A DNA stretch of 42,225 bases from Yinghuangia seranimata (lineage in GTDB: Bacteria > Actinomycetota > Actinomycetes > Streptomycetales > Streptomycetaceae), in contig NZ_JASAOI010000013.1 of the NCBI RefSeq assembly GCF_029953285.1, forward strand, positions 1 to 42,225. Reading direction: 5' to 3'. This document shows, piece by piece, positions 21,000 through 29,993 of this stretch (positions are counted from its first letter, which is position 1; the number at the start of each line of letters is the position of its first letter). Position numbers and translations under genes: made by a program. The notes under the pieces were generated by a model. It did not search any database. It worked only from the letters and a program-made list of their open reading frames with translations, and was not told where the DNA came from.

Positions 21000-21481
21000 A
21001 TGGATGAACTTCACGGTCATTACCGCACGTTGTTCGTCATCGCGATCGCCGCGTCCGTGCTCGAGCTGCTGCTGAGCGCGTTGACCCGGCTGCCCGGCGA
21101 ATCGCACGTCTCCAGGCCACTGGTGATCACGCTGGTGCTGCTGGCCTTCCCGTTGTGGTTCGCAGGCCTTGCCGCCATGTTCGTCTCCCGCGCCCACCAC
21201 CTGCTGCGTGGCCGCCGCCTCGTCTCCTACAACCCGCTGCGCACGGTGAAGGCGCTGCTGCGCCCGACGCGCGGGGCTGCTACGCGACGTAGTGGAGCGA
21301 CGAGCAGCGCGCCACGGTGCGCGTAGCGACCAGGAAGGACGAGTACGACGCGGCCACGCGGCAGGGCATGCGCGTGTTCACCGCGGCGCCTGCCCTGTTC
21401 GACGCGGGCGCGGGCGTGATGCTCTTCGTCGCGTCGGGTGTCGCGGCCCGTCGTCGGGGTGGGGCGGGCGCCGTGGTGTGA
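21000..21481 (+). pseudogene. Small membrane-protein gene with an apparent frameshift
   Basis: The ATG at 21000 (GGGGG just upstream) opens a frame with two transmembrane helices (about residues 10-28 and 43-65) that stops at 21326, 108 aa. Its last 15-20 residues are low-complexity ([15 protein letters not shown]). The next frame, open from 21293 to the TGA at 21479-21481, has strong third-position G/C bias and reads [20 protein letters not shown], then a hydrophobic segment ([21 protein letters not shown]) ending just before cobD. One missing base between 21293 and 21323 would join them into one three-helix protein of about 160 aa. It may be a sequencing error, a decaying gene or a -1 frameshift; two separate small proteins (the second from GTG 21317) are also possible. 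Function unknown. Confidence 0.6.
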
Positions 21482-21523
21482 TGGGCCTCCCGCCGCCGCC
21501 AGGCCGACCTCGGAGGATCCGCC

Positions 21524-22474
21524 GTGCCCATACCCGCCCTCGGGCTCGCCCTCGGTGTGGCCGCCGACGCCCTCGTCGGCGACCCGCGTCGCGGGCACCC
21601 CGTCGCGCTGTTCGGCAGCGCGGCGCACCGGCTCGAACAGCGGCTCTACGCCCCGACGCGCGCCCGCGGCGCCGTCTACACCGCGCTGCTGGTCGGCGGC
21701 AGCGCGGCGCTCGGGCAAGCCGCGACGCGGCTGACCCGGCGCAGCCGTGTCGCGCGCACCGCGGTCACCGCCGCGGCGACGTGGGCCGTGCTCGGCGGCA
21801 CGACGCTGTGCCGCGAGGCCCGGGCGATCGGGGCCCCGCTCGCGGCGGGCGACCTGCCCGCCGCGCGGGCCCGCCTGCCGTACCTCGTCGGGCGCGATCC
21901 GTCCGGCCTCGACGAGACCGGCATCGCGCGCGCGGTGGTGGAGTCCGTCGCCGAGAACACCTCCGACGCCGTCGTCGCACCGCTGTTCTGGGGCGCCGTC
22001 GCCGGCGTCCCCGGGCTGCTGGCCTACCGCGCGGCCAACACGCTGGACGCCATGGTCGGGCACCGCACGCCCCGGCACGCCGAGTTCGGCTGGGCCTCGG
22101 CCCGCCTCGACGACGCCGCCAACTGGATCCCGGCGCGCCTGACCGGGCTCCTGACCGTCGCCGCCGCACCGCTGGTCGGTGGCTCTCCCCGCACCACCTG
22201 GACCGTCCTGCGGCGGGACGGCGCGGCGCACCCCAGCCCGAACTCCGGCCGCTGCGAAGCCTCCGCGGCCGGTGCGCTCGGTCTCCGGCTCGGCGGCCGC
22301 AACGTCTACGCCGGGCGCACCGAGGACCGCCCGGAGCTCGGCGACGGCCGCTCCGCCGAGGCCGCCGACATTCCGCGCGCGAACCGCCTGTCGACCGCCG
22401 TCGGGCTGTCCGCGGCCGCGCTCACCATCATGACCCTGGTCGTCCGGAACCGCGGTTCGTCGTCCACAGGTTGA
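21524..22474 (+). CDS. cobD: Adenosylcobinamide-phosphate synthase CobD/CbiB
   Basis: 316 aa integral membrane enzyme that attaches aminopropanol (or its phosphate) to adenosylcobyric acid in cobalamin synthesis. Family signatures are GDPRRGHPV near residue 20, the [16 protein letters not shown] block, [13 protein letters not shown] and [20 protein letters not shown]. The GTG at 21524 has GGAGG 7 nt upstream. cobQ lies 203 bp downstream on the same strand and makes the cobyric acid substrate, so the two act in consecutive steps. Confidence 0.94.
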   Translation: MPIPALGLALGVAADALVGDPRRGHPVALFGSAAHRLEQRLYAPTRARGAVYTALLVGGSAALGQAATRLTRRSRVARTAVTAAATWAVLGGTTLCREARAIGAPLAAGDLPAARARLPYLVGRDPSGLDETGIARAVVESVAENTSDAVVAPLFWGAVAGVPGLLAYRAANTLDAMVGHRTPRHAEFGWASARLDDAANWIPARLTGLLTVAAAPLVGGSPRTTWTVLRRDGAAHPSPNSGRCEASAAGALGLRLGGRNVYAGRTEDRPELGDGRSAEAADIPRANRLSTAVGLSAAALTIMTLVVRNRGSSSTG

Positions 22475-22508
22475 GGCTCACCCGACCCGGAACGCCGAGT
22501 TGTCCACA
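22460..22508 (+). promoter_or_regulatory. Two DnaA-box-like sites
   Basis: TCGTCCACA (22460-22468) and TTGTCCACA (22500-22508) lie in the same orientation 40 bp apart. The second exactly matches the high-GC actinomycete DnaA box form TTGTCCACA. The first overlaps the end of cobD. The rest of the 203-bp gap before cobQ shows only GC-rich sequence. Confidence 0.45.
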
Positions 22509-22677
22509 GATTCGGACCGCGGCTTGCCGACGGCCGGGCGGCCCGGCGAGCATTGCGGGTGTGCGGCGCACCGGGCGCCGCACGGGTGCCCCTGCTGTCC
22601 TCCACCCGCGCGGTGGGATCATCGGACCGCGGCCCTGCGGCCGCACGTCCGCCGACCCCGCCCGAAGGACCGCACTC

Positions 22678-24189
22678 ATGAACGGCGCTCTGCTCGTCGC
22701 CGGAACGACCTCCGACGCCGGCAAGAGCGTCCTCGTCGCCGGGCTGTGCCGGCGACTCGCGCGGGAGAGCGTCAAGGTCGCGCCGTTCAAGGCGCAGAAC
22801 ATGTCGCTCAACTCGATGGTGACCGCCGACGGCGCGGAGATCGGCCGCGCCCAGGCGATGCAGGCAGCCGCCGCCGGCATCGCCCCCGAGGCCGTCATGA
22901 ACCCGGTGCTGCTCAAGCCCGGCGGCGCGATGAGCAGCCAGGTCGTGCTGCTCGGCCGCCCGGTCGCCGAGGTGTCGGCGATGAACTACCGCGACCTCAA
23001 GCCGCGCCTGTTCGAGGCGGTCCTGGAGTCGCTGGCCGACCTGCGCGCCCGCTACGACGTGGTGGTGTGCGAGGGCGCCGGCAGCCCCACCGAGATCAAC
23101 CTGCGCGACCGCGACATCACCAACATGGGCCTCGCGCGCGCCGCGAACCTGCCCGTCCTCGTCGTCGGCGACATCGACCGGGGCGGCGTGTTCGCCCACC
23201 TGTTCGGCACCGTCGCGCTGCTCTCGCCCGAGGACCAGGCGCTGCTGTGCGGGTTCGTCGTCAACAAGTTCCGCGGCGACAAGGCCCTGCTGGAGCCCGG
23301 CCTGGCGCAGATCCGCGCGCTGACCGGCCGCCCGGTGCTCGGCGTGCTGCCGTACCTGCCCGGCCTGTGGCTGGACGTCGAGGACTCGCTCGCGCTCGAT
23401 GCCGACCGCGGCGCGGCCGTGCCGCCGCTCGGCGAGGACATCCTGCGCGTCGCCGTCGTCCGGCTGCCCCGGGTCAGCAACTTCACCGACATCGACGCGC
23501 TGTCCGTGGAACCCGGCGTCGTGGTCCGGTTCGTCACCTCGCCCGCTGAACTCGCCGACGCCGACCTGGTCGTCGTCCCCGGCACCCGCGCGACGGTCGA
23601 GGACCTGGCGTGGCTGCGTGAGCGTGGTCTGGCCGACGCCCTCGCCCGCCGCGTCGCGGAGGGCCGCCCCGTCCTCGGCGTGTGCGGCGGATACCAGCTG
23701 CTCGGCACCGAGATCGACGACGCCGTCGAGTCGCGGCGCGGCCGCGTCCCCGGCCTCGGCCTGCTCCCGGTTCGGGTGCGGTTCGCCGCCGACAAGACCC
23801 TCGCGCGCCCGACCGGGTTCGCCGACGGAGAGCCGGTGTCCGGCTACGAGATCCACCACGGCGTCGTCACCGTCGACGGCGGCGACCCGCTGTTCACGTC
23901 CGCCGACGGCACCCCGTTGGACGGCTGCCGGGTCGGCGCGACCTGGGGCACGCTGTGGCACGGCGCGCTGGAGAACGACGGCTTCCGCCGCGCGTTCCTC
24001 ACCCGGGTGGCGCAATGGACGGGGCGGCGTTTCGCCGTGTCGCCCGACACCTCGTTCGAGGCCGCGCGCCAGGCCCGCCTGGACGCGCTCGGCGACCTCG
24101 TCGCGGACCACCTCGACAACGCCGCCGTCGACCGGCTCATCGAACACGGCGCCCCCGGCGGGCTGCCGTTCCTGCCGCCGGGGGCCTGA
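22678..24189 (+). CDS. cobQ: Adenosylcobyric acid synthase CobQ/CbiP
   Basis: 503 aa. It amidates adenosylcobyrinic acid a,c-diamide at four side chains with glutamine and ATP. The N-terminal P-loop-like synthetase domain has GTTSDAGKS (residues 9-17), [10 protein letters not shown] and the [13 protein letters not shown] block. The C-terminal class I glutamine amidotransferase domain has nucleophile Cys336 in [10 protein letters not shown] and His393/His394 in GYEIHHG. The ATG at 22678 has AAGGA 9 nt upstream. Length and domains are normal for the family. Confidence 0.96.
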   Translation: MNGALLVAGTTSDAGKSVLVAGLCRRLARESVKVAPFKAQNMSLNSMVTADGAEIGRAQAMQAAAAGIAPEAVMNPVLLKPGGAMSSQVVLLGRPVAEVSAMNYRDLKPRLFEAVLESLADLRARYDVVVCEGAGSPTEINLRDRDITNMGLARAANLPVLVVGDIDRGGVFAHLFGTVALLSPEDQALLCGFVVNKFRGDKALLEPGLAQIRALTGRPVLGVLPYLPGLWLDVEDSLALDADRGAAVPPLGEDILRVAVVRLPRVSNFTDIDALSVEPGVVVRFVTSPAELADADLVVVPGTRATVEDLAWLRERGLADALARRVAEGRPVLGVCGGYQLLGTEIDDAVESRRGRVPGLGLLPVRVRFAADKTLARPTGFADGEPVSGYEIHHGVVTVDGGDPLFTSADGTPLDGCRVGATWGTLWHGALENDGFRRAFLTRVAQWTGRRFAVSPDTSFEAARQARLDALGDLVADHLDNAAVDRLIEHGAPGGLPFLPPGA

Positions 24190-24315
24190 CCGGCCCGATC
24201 GGCCCAATCGGCCGCGTCGATCGTCGGATTCTCGGGGTTTCGGCCTCAATATGCCGACTGTGGTGATCCGTGTCTCAATGGTGCGTACTTTCGTGTGAAG
24301 GCGAGGGAATCCACC

Positions 24316-24843
24316 ATGCGCTCACCGCTGGGCCGCGCCCTGCTCGCCGTGCTGACCGCGTGCATGCTGGTCCTCGGCACCGCAGGCTGCAACGAGGACA
24401 AGACCTCGGACGCCGTCGAACAGTCCAAGGACCCGGTGAAGTTCGCCAAGACCAAGTTCGTGCTGCACTCCGGGCTCGCCGCGGGAGCGTCGTACCGCTG
24501 GATCGTGAAGCCGTACCGCGAGGGGAAGTTCCAGTCCGGCGCCGACGGCCGCACGTTCGCGCTCGTCAAGGCCGGCCTCGCGGGGGCGTTCACCTACCAC
24601 GAGGTGAAGAAGGCCCTCGACGCCGCACAGGGCGACCCCACGCTGTCCAAGGCGCTGGTCCCGATCACCGCGGTGGCGGACAAACTCAGGGACCTCGGCG
24701 GCAAGCTGTCCGGCGGCAACGCCACCGACGCCGACGTCAACGACGTCGGCTCCGTGATCGACGGCCTCAAGTCCGTCGGCACCCAGAACGGCCTGACGAT
24801 CGAGGACAAGGAGCCCAGCCTCAGCCAGCTCAACAGCGGCTGA
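24316..24843 (+). CDS. Predicted lipoprotein, function unknown
   Basis: 175 aa. A signal peptide with Arg residues near the start and a hydrophobic core ends in lipobox GTAGC; Cys25 should be lipidated, anchoring the protein outside the membrane. The mature part is helical and charged with no family I recognise. The ATG at 24316 has GAGGG 8 nt upstream. TACTTT at 24286-24291 is a plausible -10 giving a leader of about 20 nt. It converges on the DUF2330 gene with only 27 bp between stops. Confidence 0.82.
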   Translation: MRSPLGRALLAVLTACMLVLGTAGCNEDKTSDAVEQSKDPVKFAKTKFVLHSGLAAGASYRWIVKPYREGKFQSGADGRTFALVKAGLAGAFTYHEVKKALDAAQGDPTLSKALVPITAVADKLRDLGGKLSGGNATDADVNDVGSVIDGLKSVGTQNGLTIEDKEPSLSQLNSG

Positions 24844-24870
24844 GACCTCGGCCGGGCCCTCGGCGCGGAC

Positions 24871-26022
24871 CTACAGCGGCCGCAGCGGCGGCGGAGGCGG
24901 ATACGACGCCATCAGGCGCACATGCCGCCGCCGCGCCCGCACCGCCCACCACGCGACGAGCAGCACGACCGGGCCGAGCACCGACATGAGCCACACCGGC
25001 ACACCGCCGACCGTCAGCAGCTCGTCCCGGTACTTCACACGGTGGTACCGGGTGTCCTTCGCGGCCGGCCGGAACTCGAAGTCACCCGTGATCGTCGAGG
25101 GCGCCGACAGGTCCCGTGCCATCGCCGTCAGATAGGGCGCTGCGCCGAGGCCCTCGCCCGGCCAGCGCACGTCGTCGGCGTCGGGCTTCCCGGCGTACAG
25201 CAGCTCGGTCGTGCCGCCCCCGCCGATGTCCGCGACCGCCTCCACACGGTGCGGCGCGAACACGTACAGCCTCAGCTGCTGCGGGTTCTTCGCCCGCTGC
25301 GACAGCCGCATCGGATACACCAGCCGGTCCGACGCGAAGCTGATCCGCAGCGGGTCCATCGGACCGCTCAGCACCTTGCCGCGCGTGTCCGGGGCGAGCT
25401 TCACCGCCACGTACTCCCAGTGCTGGTCGACGTACGGCCGCAGCGACTGGGCGAGCCCGTCCGGCATCGAGAACCCGTTCGCGCCCAGCCAGGACTCCAG
25501 CGCCGCCGGGTCCGTCGCCGCCAACTGCACGAACTCGAACGGCCCCAGCCTCCCCGAGCCGACCACCGACACCGGCGGCGCGCCGGCGGCCTCCCCGCCG
25601 CCGCGCGGCGCCCCGGCGACGGACTCGTGGTCCGGCCGGTCGGTGAACGGCCAGTCGCCCTCGCGGGGCCAGAAGTAGTGCCGGGTCTCCTCGACGGGCT
25701 CCACGACGTGGCCGAGGCGGGAGAACAGCTGGTCGTCCCCGAGCGCGACCGTCGCCCGCGTGGGCACCGGCATGATCCACGCCGCCTTGTCGCTGTTCCC
25801 CGCGACCGTCAGGCGCATCATGATGTCCTCGGCCCGGCCGTCCCACCGCACCGCCGACGTCTCCTCCGTCACCCGGAACGTCGTGTTCGCCGCCGGCACC
25901 GCCGCCCCGCAGCCGCAGGCCCACGCCGGACGGACCAGTCCGCCCAGCTGTATCCCGACGACCAGCAGCAGCACCGTCAGCCACCGCGCGGGTGCCGCCC
26001 CCGTCCATCGCCTGGTCTTCAT
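24871..26022 (-). CDS. DUF2330 family secreted/membrane protein
   Basis: 383 aa. A signal peptide ends near AWACGCGA, leaving two closely spaced Cys (ACGCG) at the mature N-terminus, as in DUF2330 proteins. The external domain has the family features WIMPVPTRATVALGDDQLFSRL, HYFWP and the KLAP...R...DPLRISFASDRLVYPMRLS block. One transmembrane helix near the C-terminus (WLMSVLGPVVLLVAWWAV) is followed by a basic, Pro-rich cytoplasmic tail. Function is unknown. The ATG at 26022 was preferred over an upstream start at 26097 because it gives a proper signal peptide. Confidence 0.85.
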   Translation of the reverse strand: MKTRRWTGAAPARWLTVLLLVVGIQLGGLVRPAWACGCGAAVPAANTTFRVTEETSAVRWDGRAEDIMMRLTVAGNSDKAAWIMPVPTRATVALGDDQLFSRLGHVVEPVEETRHYFWPREGDWPFTDRPDHESVAGAPRGGGEAAGAPPVSVVGSGRLGPFEFVQLAATDPAALESWLGANGFSMPDGLAQSLRPYVDQHWEYVAVKLAPDTRGKVLSGPMDPLRISFASDRLVYPMRLSQRAKNPQQLRLYVFAPHRVEAVADIGGGGTTELLYAGKPDADDVRWPGEGLGAAPYLTAMARDLSAPSTITGDFEFRPAAKDTRYHRVKYRDELLTVGGVPVWLMSVLGPVVLLVAWWAVRARRRHVRLMASYPPPPPLRPL

Positions 26023-26151
26023 GCCCGTGGCCCCGTTCCTCGCTCCGTGCTGTGAACGCGGGTTCGACGCCGCCGCCGCAAATCCGGTTCCGGGCACTCC
26101 GGCAGGCGGCGATCATGGGGGGAGGAGAAACCGACACACGGGGGAACGACG

Positions 26152-27066
26152 ATGCGGATCCTGCTGGCCGGAGACACCCACGGCAACCTCGGGCACCTGC
26201 GGCTGCTGCTCGACGTCGCCGCGGAGGCCGGCGCCGACCGGATCTTCCAGCTCGGCGACTTCGGCTACTGGGAGCACGAACCCGCCGGCGTCCGCTTCCT
26301 CGACGAACTGCACCGCTCCGCCCGCTCCCGCGGCGTCACCGTCTACTTCCTCGACGGCAACCACGACAAGACCGGCCTGCTCCTCGAGCGCTACGGCGAC
26401 CGCGCCGACACCGAGGGCTTCCTCGCCGTCCGCGGCCGCGTCCGCTACGCCCCGCGCGGACACCACTGGACGTGGGACGGCACCACCTTCCTCGCCTTCG
26501 GCGGCGCCCTGTCCCTCGACAAGGACTGGCGCCTCGCCGAGGAGGAACGCCGCCACAAGAAGGCCGCCCGCAAAGAGGGCTTCCGGCAGGCGGCCGGCCG
26601 ACCGCCCGGCGACGTCGCGGACTTCGCCGGCACGCTGTGGTTCCCCGAGGAGGAGGCCACCGACGCCGAGACGGACGCCGTCCTGGCCGCCGCGCGCACC
26701 GCGCTGCCCGACGGCGTCGACGTCCTGCTCACCCACGACAAACCGCGCGCGACGAAGCCCGAGTTCAACCGCAAGGACGACGAACGCTGCTTCCCGAACC
26801 AGGACCGGGTGCAGGCCCTCGTCGACGCCCTGCACCCGGACCTGGTCGCGCACGGCCACCTGCACTACCGCTACACCGAGCAACTCCCCGGCGGACCCGG
26901 CCTCGACCCCGTCCAGGTCGAGGGCCTGGCCGCCGATCCCCAGGTGTCATGGGACGTCCCCGGCTACCGGGTGGCCGACTCGTGGCTGGTGCTCGAGGTC
27001 GAACCCGACGACCCCGACCCCACGCCGGACGGCACCGGCTCCGCGCCTTCGTCCGCCACCGGCTGA
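26152..27066 (+). CDS. Calcineurin-like metallophosphoesterase
   Basis: 304 aa. All metal-binding motifs are present: GDTHGN (residues 7-12), GDFGYWE, GNHD, LLTHDKP and GHLHYRY. It should hydrolyse a phosphomono- or diester using two metal ions in the cytosol; the substrate is unknown. A charged helical insertion lies between the GNHD and THD motifs (about residues 130-180). The last 35 codons overlap the end of the convergent MMPL gene by 103 bp, and this tail is Pro/Asp-rich and not part of the fold. Confidence 0.9.
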   Translation: MRILLAGDTHGNLGHLRLLLDVAAEAGADRIFQLGDFGYWEHEPAGVRFLDELHRSARSRGVTVYFLDGNHDKTGLLLERYGDRADTEGFLAVRGRVRYAPRGHHWTWDGTTFLAFGGALSLDKDWRLAEEERRHKKAARKEGFRQAAGRPPGDVADFAGTLWFPEEEATDAETDAVLAAARTALPDGVDVLLTHDKPRATKPEFNRKDDERCFPNQDRVQALVDALHPDLVAHGHLHYRYTEQLPGGPGLDPVQVEGLAADPQVSWDVPGYRVADSWLVLEVEPDDPDPTPDGTGSAPSSATG

Positions 27067-29291
27067 CGCGCGACCGGAGCCGCACCGCCCTCGGACACGC
27101 CGTACCGCGCGTGGAGGCGCTTCAACGCGGGCGGCGCCCACCACGCCCGCTCGCCGACCATCCCGAGCACCGCGGGAACCAGCAGGCTGCGCACGACGAA
27201 CGCGTCCACGACCACGGCCAGCGCCAGACCGCAGCCCAGCATCATCGTGTTCGTCACCCGTGACGTGCCGATCGCGCCCATGACCACCGCGAGCACGGCC
27301 GCGGCCGCCGTGATGATGCCGCCCGTCCGCGCCAACCCGACCGCGACGGACCGCCGGTGGTCACCCGTCAGGTCGTACTCCTCCTTGACCCGGGACAGCA
27401 GGAACACGCCGTAGTCCATCGACAGCCCGAACGCGATGCAGAACATCAGCACCGGCAGCACCGTCTCGATCGACCCCGTCGGCGTGAACCCGAGCGCGCC
27501 CGCGAAGTGCCCGTCCTGGAACACCCACACCACCGCGCCGAACATCGCCGTCAGGCTCAGCGCCGCGAACACGATCGCCAGCAGCGGCATCACCACACTC
27601 CCGGTCAGCGCGAACACCAGCAGGAACGTCGCCAGCACCACGATCAACCCGGCCGGCACCAGGCGTTCGGCGACCGCCGCCTTGCTGTCCACGACCGTGG
27701 CGCCGAGCCCGCCGACCAGCACCGGCACCGGCGCCGCAGTCGCGCGGACGTCCCGCACCAGGTCCTGGCCGGCCGGCGACAGGTCCTCCACCGACGGCAC
27801 CACCGACAGGTACGCGTAGCCCGCCGCGATCCGCCCGGCCTCCGCGGGCCCCGCCGGTGCGGCGGCCGCGCCGGCCCGGAACACCCCGTCCGGGCCCTCC
27901 ACGCGCGCGACCCCCGGCAGCGCCGACAGCCGGGCCGCGTAGTCCGCGCGCGCCGCCGGGTCCACCGCCGCCCCGCCCCGCGCGACCACCTCGATCGTGC
28001 CCGCCGGACGGCCGTCGACATGTTCCCGGATGACCTGCTGCACCTGACGCGACTCGGCGGACTTCGGCAGCTGCCGGTCGTCGCCGGTCCCGAACCGCAC
28101 GCCCAGGAACGGCAGTCCGAGCAGCACCAGGCCCACCAGCGTCGCGCCGGACACCAGCGGCGCACGGCGCATCACCGCGCGGGCCAGCCGCTCCCAGCCG
28201 GCACCCGGCAGCCGATGCGCGTCCCGCTCCGGGGCGGCGGCCGACCGCGAGCGGCGGCGCACCAGCCGCCGCAGGTCGCCCGCGTCGATGCGGTGCTCCA
28301 GCAGCGCCAGCGCGGCCGGCAGGAACACCAGCGCGCCGACCGCCGCCAGCAGCACGACCGGGATCCCGGCGTACGCGAACGACCGCAGGAAGTACTGCGG
28401 GAACACCAGCATCGAGGCGAGCGACACCGCGAGCGTCAGCGCCGAGATGAGCACCGTCCGGCCCGCGGTGCGCAGCGTCGCCGCGATAGCGTCCGCCGTG
28501 CCCGCGCCGCCGGCCAGTTCCTCGCGGTAGCGGCGTACCACGAACAGGCCGTAGTCGACGGCGAGTCCGAGGCCGAGCACGGTGGTGAGGTTCTGCGCGA
28601 ACACCGACACGTCCGTCTGCCCCGCGACCACGCGCAGCACCGCGTTCGTGCCGAACATCGCGAATATGCCGACGCCGAGCGGCAGCAGCGCCGCGACGGC
28701 GCTGCCGAAGACCAGCACCAGGATCAGCAGCGTGATCGGCAGTGCGATGAATTCGGCACGCATGAGGTCCTCGGACGCGGTGGACTGCATGTCGCGCTGC
28801 ACCGCGACGATGCCGCCGATGCGCACGGTCAGGCCGCCGTGGGTGCCGCGGTAGTGCGGCGCGATCCGCTCCAGCGTGTCCGCGGCGGTCGTCTCACGAC
28901 CCGTCAGGTGCGCGACGACGAGCCCCGAACGCCCGTCGTCGGTACGCAGCGTGGGCGCCCCCGTCGCCCAGTACGACTGCACGCCCGCCACACCGGGCTC
29001 GGCGGCGAGCCGGTCGGCCAACGCCCGTGCGCTCGCGGCGGTGGCGGGCGCGTCCAGCCCGTCGCCCACGGGGGTGACCTGGAGGACCAGGTTGGGGCGG
29101 CCGCCGGGGAAGTCGCGGTCGAGCACCTCGGCGGCGCGCGCCGACGCCGAGCCGGGGTCCTGGTTGCCGCCGCCGAGCAGGTGGTCGGCGGCGTCCCGGC
29201 CGACGAAGCCGGCGAGGGCGAGGAAGAGGAGTGCGGACACCAGGAGCAGCCGTGGCCGTCCGGTGGCGAGGCGTGCGAGGGCAGCGAACAT
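26964..29291 (-). CDS. MMPL-family exporter
   Basis: 775 aa with the two-half MMPL layout: TM1 (about 12-32), an external loop, TM2-6 (about 195-350), a second loop, and TM7-12. Asp-Tyr pairs of the proton relay are in TM4 (LAVDYGLFVVRRYREE) and TM10 (GLSMDYGVFLLSRVKEEYD). GGAAGG lies 7 nt before the ATG at 29291; the long upstream in-frame extension is antisense to marR and not used. It is divergent from marR with two inverted repeats between, so it is probably MarR-repressed and inducible, as for drug or lipid efflux. Its Ser/Gly/Thr-rich tail overlaps the convergent phosphoesterase gene. Confidence 0.92.
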   Translation of the reverse strand: MFAALARLATGRPRLLLVSALLFLALAGFVGRDAADHLLGGGNQDPGSASARAAEVLDRDFPGGRPNLVLQVTPVGDGLDAPATAASARALADRLAAEPGVAGVQSYWATGAPTLRTDDGRSGLVVAHLTGRETTAADTLERIAPHYRGTHGGLTVRIGGIVAVQRDMQSTASEDLMRAEFIALPITLLILVLVFGSAVAALLPLGVGIFAMFGTNAVLRVVAGQTDVSVFAQNLTTVLGLGLAVDYGLFVVRRYREELAGGAGTADAIAATLRTAGRTVLISALTLAVSLASMLVFPQYFLRSFAYAGIPVVLLAAVGALVFLPAALALLEHRIDAGDLRRLVRRRSRSAAAPERDAHRLPGAGWERLARAVMRRAPLVSGATLVGLVLLGLPFLGVRFGTGDDRQLPKSAESRQVQQVIREHVDGRPAGTIEVVARGGAAVDPAARADYAARLSALPGVARVEGPDGVFRAGAAAAPAGPAEAGRIAAGYAYLSVVPSVEDLSPAGQDLVRDVRATAAPVPVLVGGLGATVVDSKAAVAERLVPAGLIVVLATFLLVFALTGSVVMPLLAIVFAALSLTAMFGAVVWVFQDGHFAGALGFTPTGSIETVLPVLMFCIAFGLSMDYGVFLLSRVKEEYDLTGDHRRSVAVGLARTGGIITAAAAVLAVVMGAIGTSRVTNTMMLGCGLALAVVVDAFVVRSLLVPAVLGMVGERAWWAPPALKRLHARYGVSEGGAAPVARQPVADEGAEPVPSGVGSGSSGSTSSTSHESATR

Positions 29292-29314
29292 CGCCCGACC
29301 TTCCGATCGAAGAA

Positions 29315-29335
29315 ATCGTATCGGCAGCATACGAT
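29315..29335. promoter_or_regulatory. Operator candidate 1 (MMPL side)
   Basis: A perfect 7-bp inverted repeat ATCGTAT/ATACGAT with a 7-nt spacer lies 24 nt upstream of the MMPL start. It is AT-rich against a GC-rich background and of the size bound by MarR dimers. Confidence 0.6.
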
Positions 29336-29347
29336 ATGAAGACGAGT

Positions 29348-29366
29348 TCATATGGAGTGCATATGA
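29348..29366. promoter_or_regulatory. Operator candidate 2 (marR side)
   Basis: A perfect inverted repeat TCATATG/CATATGA with a 5-nt spacer lies 25 nt before the likely marR start. Its core differs from operator 1, but both contain an AT-rich ATA/TAT step. It could mediate autorepression. Confidence 0.6.
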
Positions 29367-29390
29367 TTGATGCTCGCTAGAGTTAGGCGC

Positions 29391-29846
29391 ATGGAGCGAC
29401 GGCCGCCGATGGGCGACAGGACCGGATACCGCCTGGTCAAACTGGGTGACGCGATGCTCTCGCTGGCCGAGGAGACGCTCGCTCCGCTCGGCGTGAAGTC
29501 CAAGCACGTCCACGTCATGGAGACCCTCCTGACCTACGACGGGCTCTCGCAGCAGGACGTCAGCCGCATCCTCGGCATCGACCCGAACGTCCTCGTCGGC
29601 GTCATCGACGAACTCGAGGACCGCGGCTTCGCCGAACGGCGCCGCAACCCCGAGGACCGGCGCCGCCACCTCGTGCACGTCACCGACGCCGGACGCGAGG
29701 CCGTCGAGACCAGCCGACGCCTGCTCGGCGCCGCCGAAGAGGCCTTCTTCGCCGTGCTCGACCCCGCCGAGGTCGACACCCTGCGGGACGCCTCCGACCG
29801 CCTCCTCGCCGCCCACCGGCCGGGCTGGCAGTCCGTCGACTGCTGA
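29391..29846 (+). CDS. MarR-family transcriptional regulator
   Basis: 151 aa from the ATG at 29391. The winged helix-turn-helix is at residues about 40-95 (LSQQDVSRILGIDPNVLVGVIDELEDRGFAERRRNPEDRRRHLVHVT), with the DRR wing motif of MarR proteins. Flanking helices form the dimer and ligand pocket. In-frame starts at 29370 and 29409 are alternatives; none has a strong ribosome-binding site, and 29370 would lie only 4 nt from operator 2. It is divergent from the MMPL exporter and most likely represses it and itself. Confidence 0.9.
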   Translation: MERRPPMGDRTGYRLVKLGDAMLSLAEETLAPLGVKSKHVHVMETLLTYDGLSQQDVSRILGIDPNVLVGVIDELEDRGFAERRRNPEDRRRHLVHVTDAGREAVETSRRLLGAAEEAFFAVLDPAEVDTLRDASDRLLAAHRPGWQSVDC

Positions 29847-29871
29847 CCCGCACGGCCCGGGGGCAACCCGC

Positions 29872-29902
29872 TTGACGGTGCGGAGGCAAAGCCCGGTACT
29901 CT
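29872..29902 (+). promoter_or_regulatory. Promoter of the peptidase-paralogue operon
   Basis: TTGACG (29872-29877) and TACTCT (29897-29902) are separated by 19 nt, slightly long but within actinomycete range. It lies 92 nt before the first paralogue gene. Confidence 0.55.
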
Positions 29903-29993
29903 CCGCGAACGCGCTTGCGCGGAACATTGGAACGGCAAGTCCCGGACGACCGCACGGGGGGACGTCGGTCACGGGCACGGGGGAGGCGGCGCG

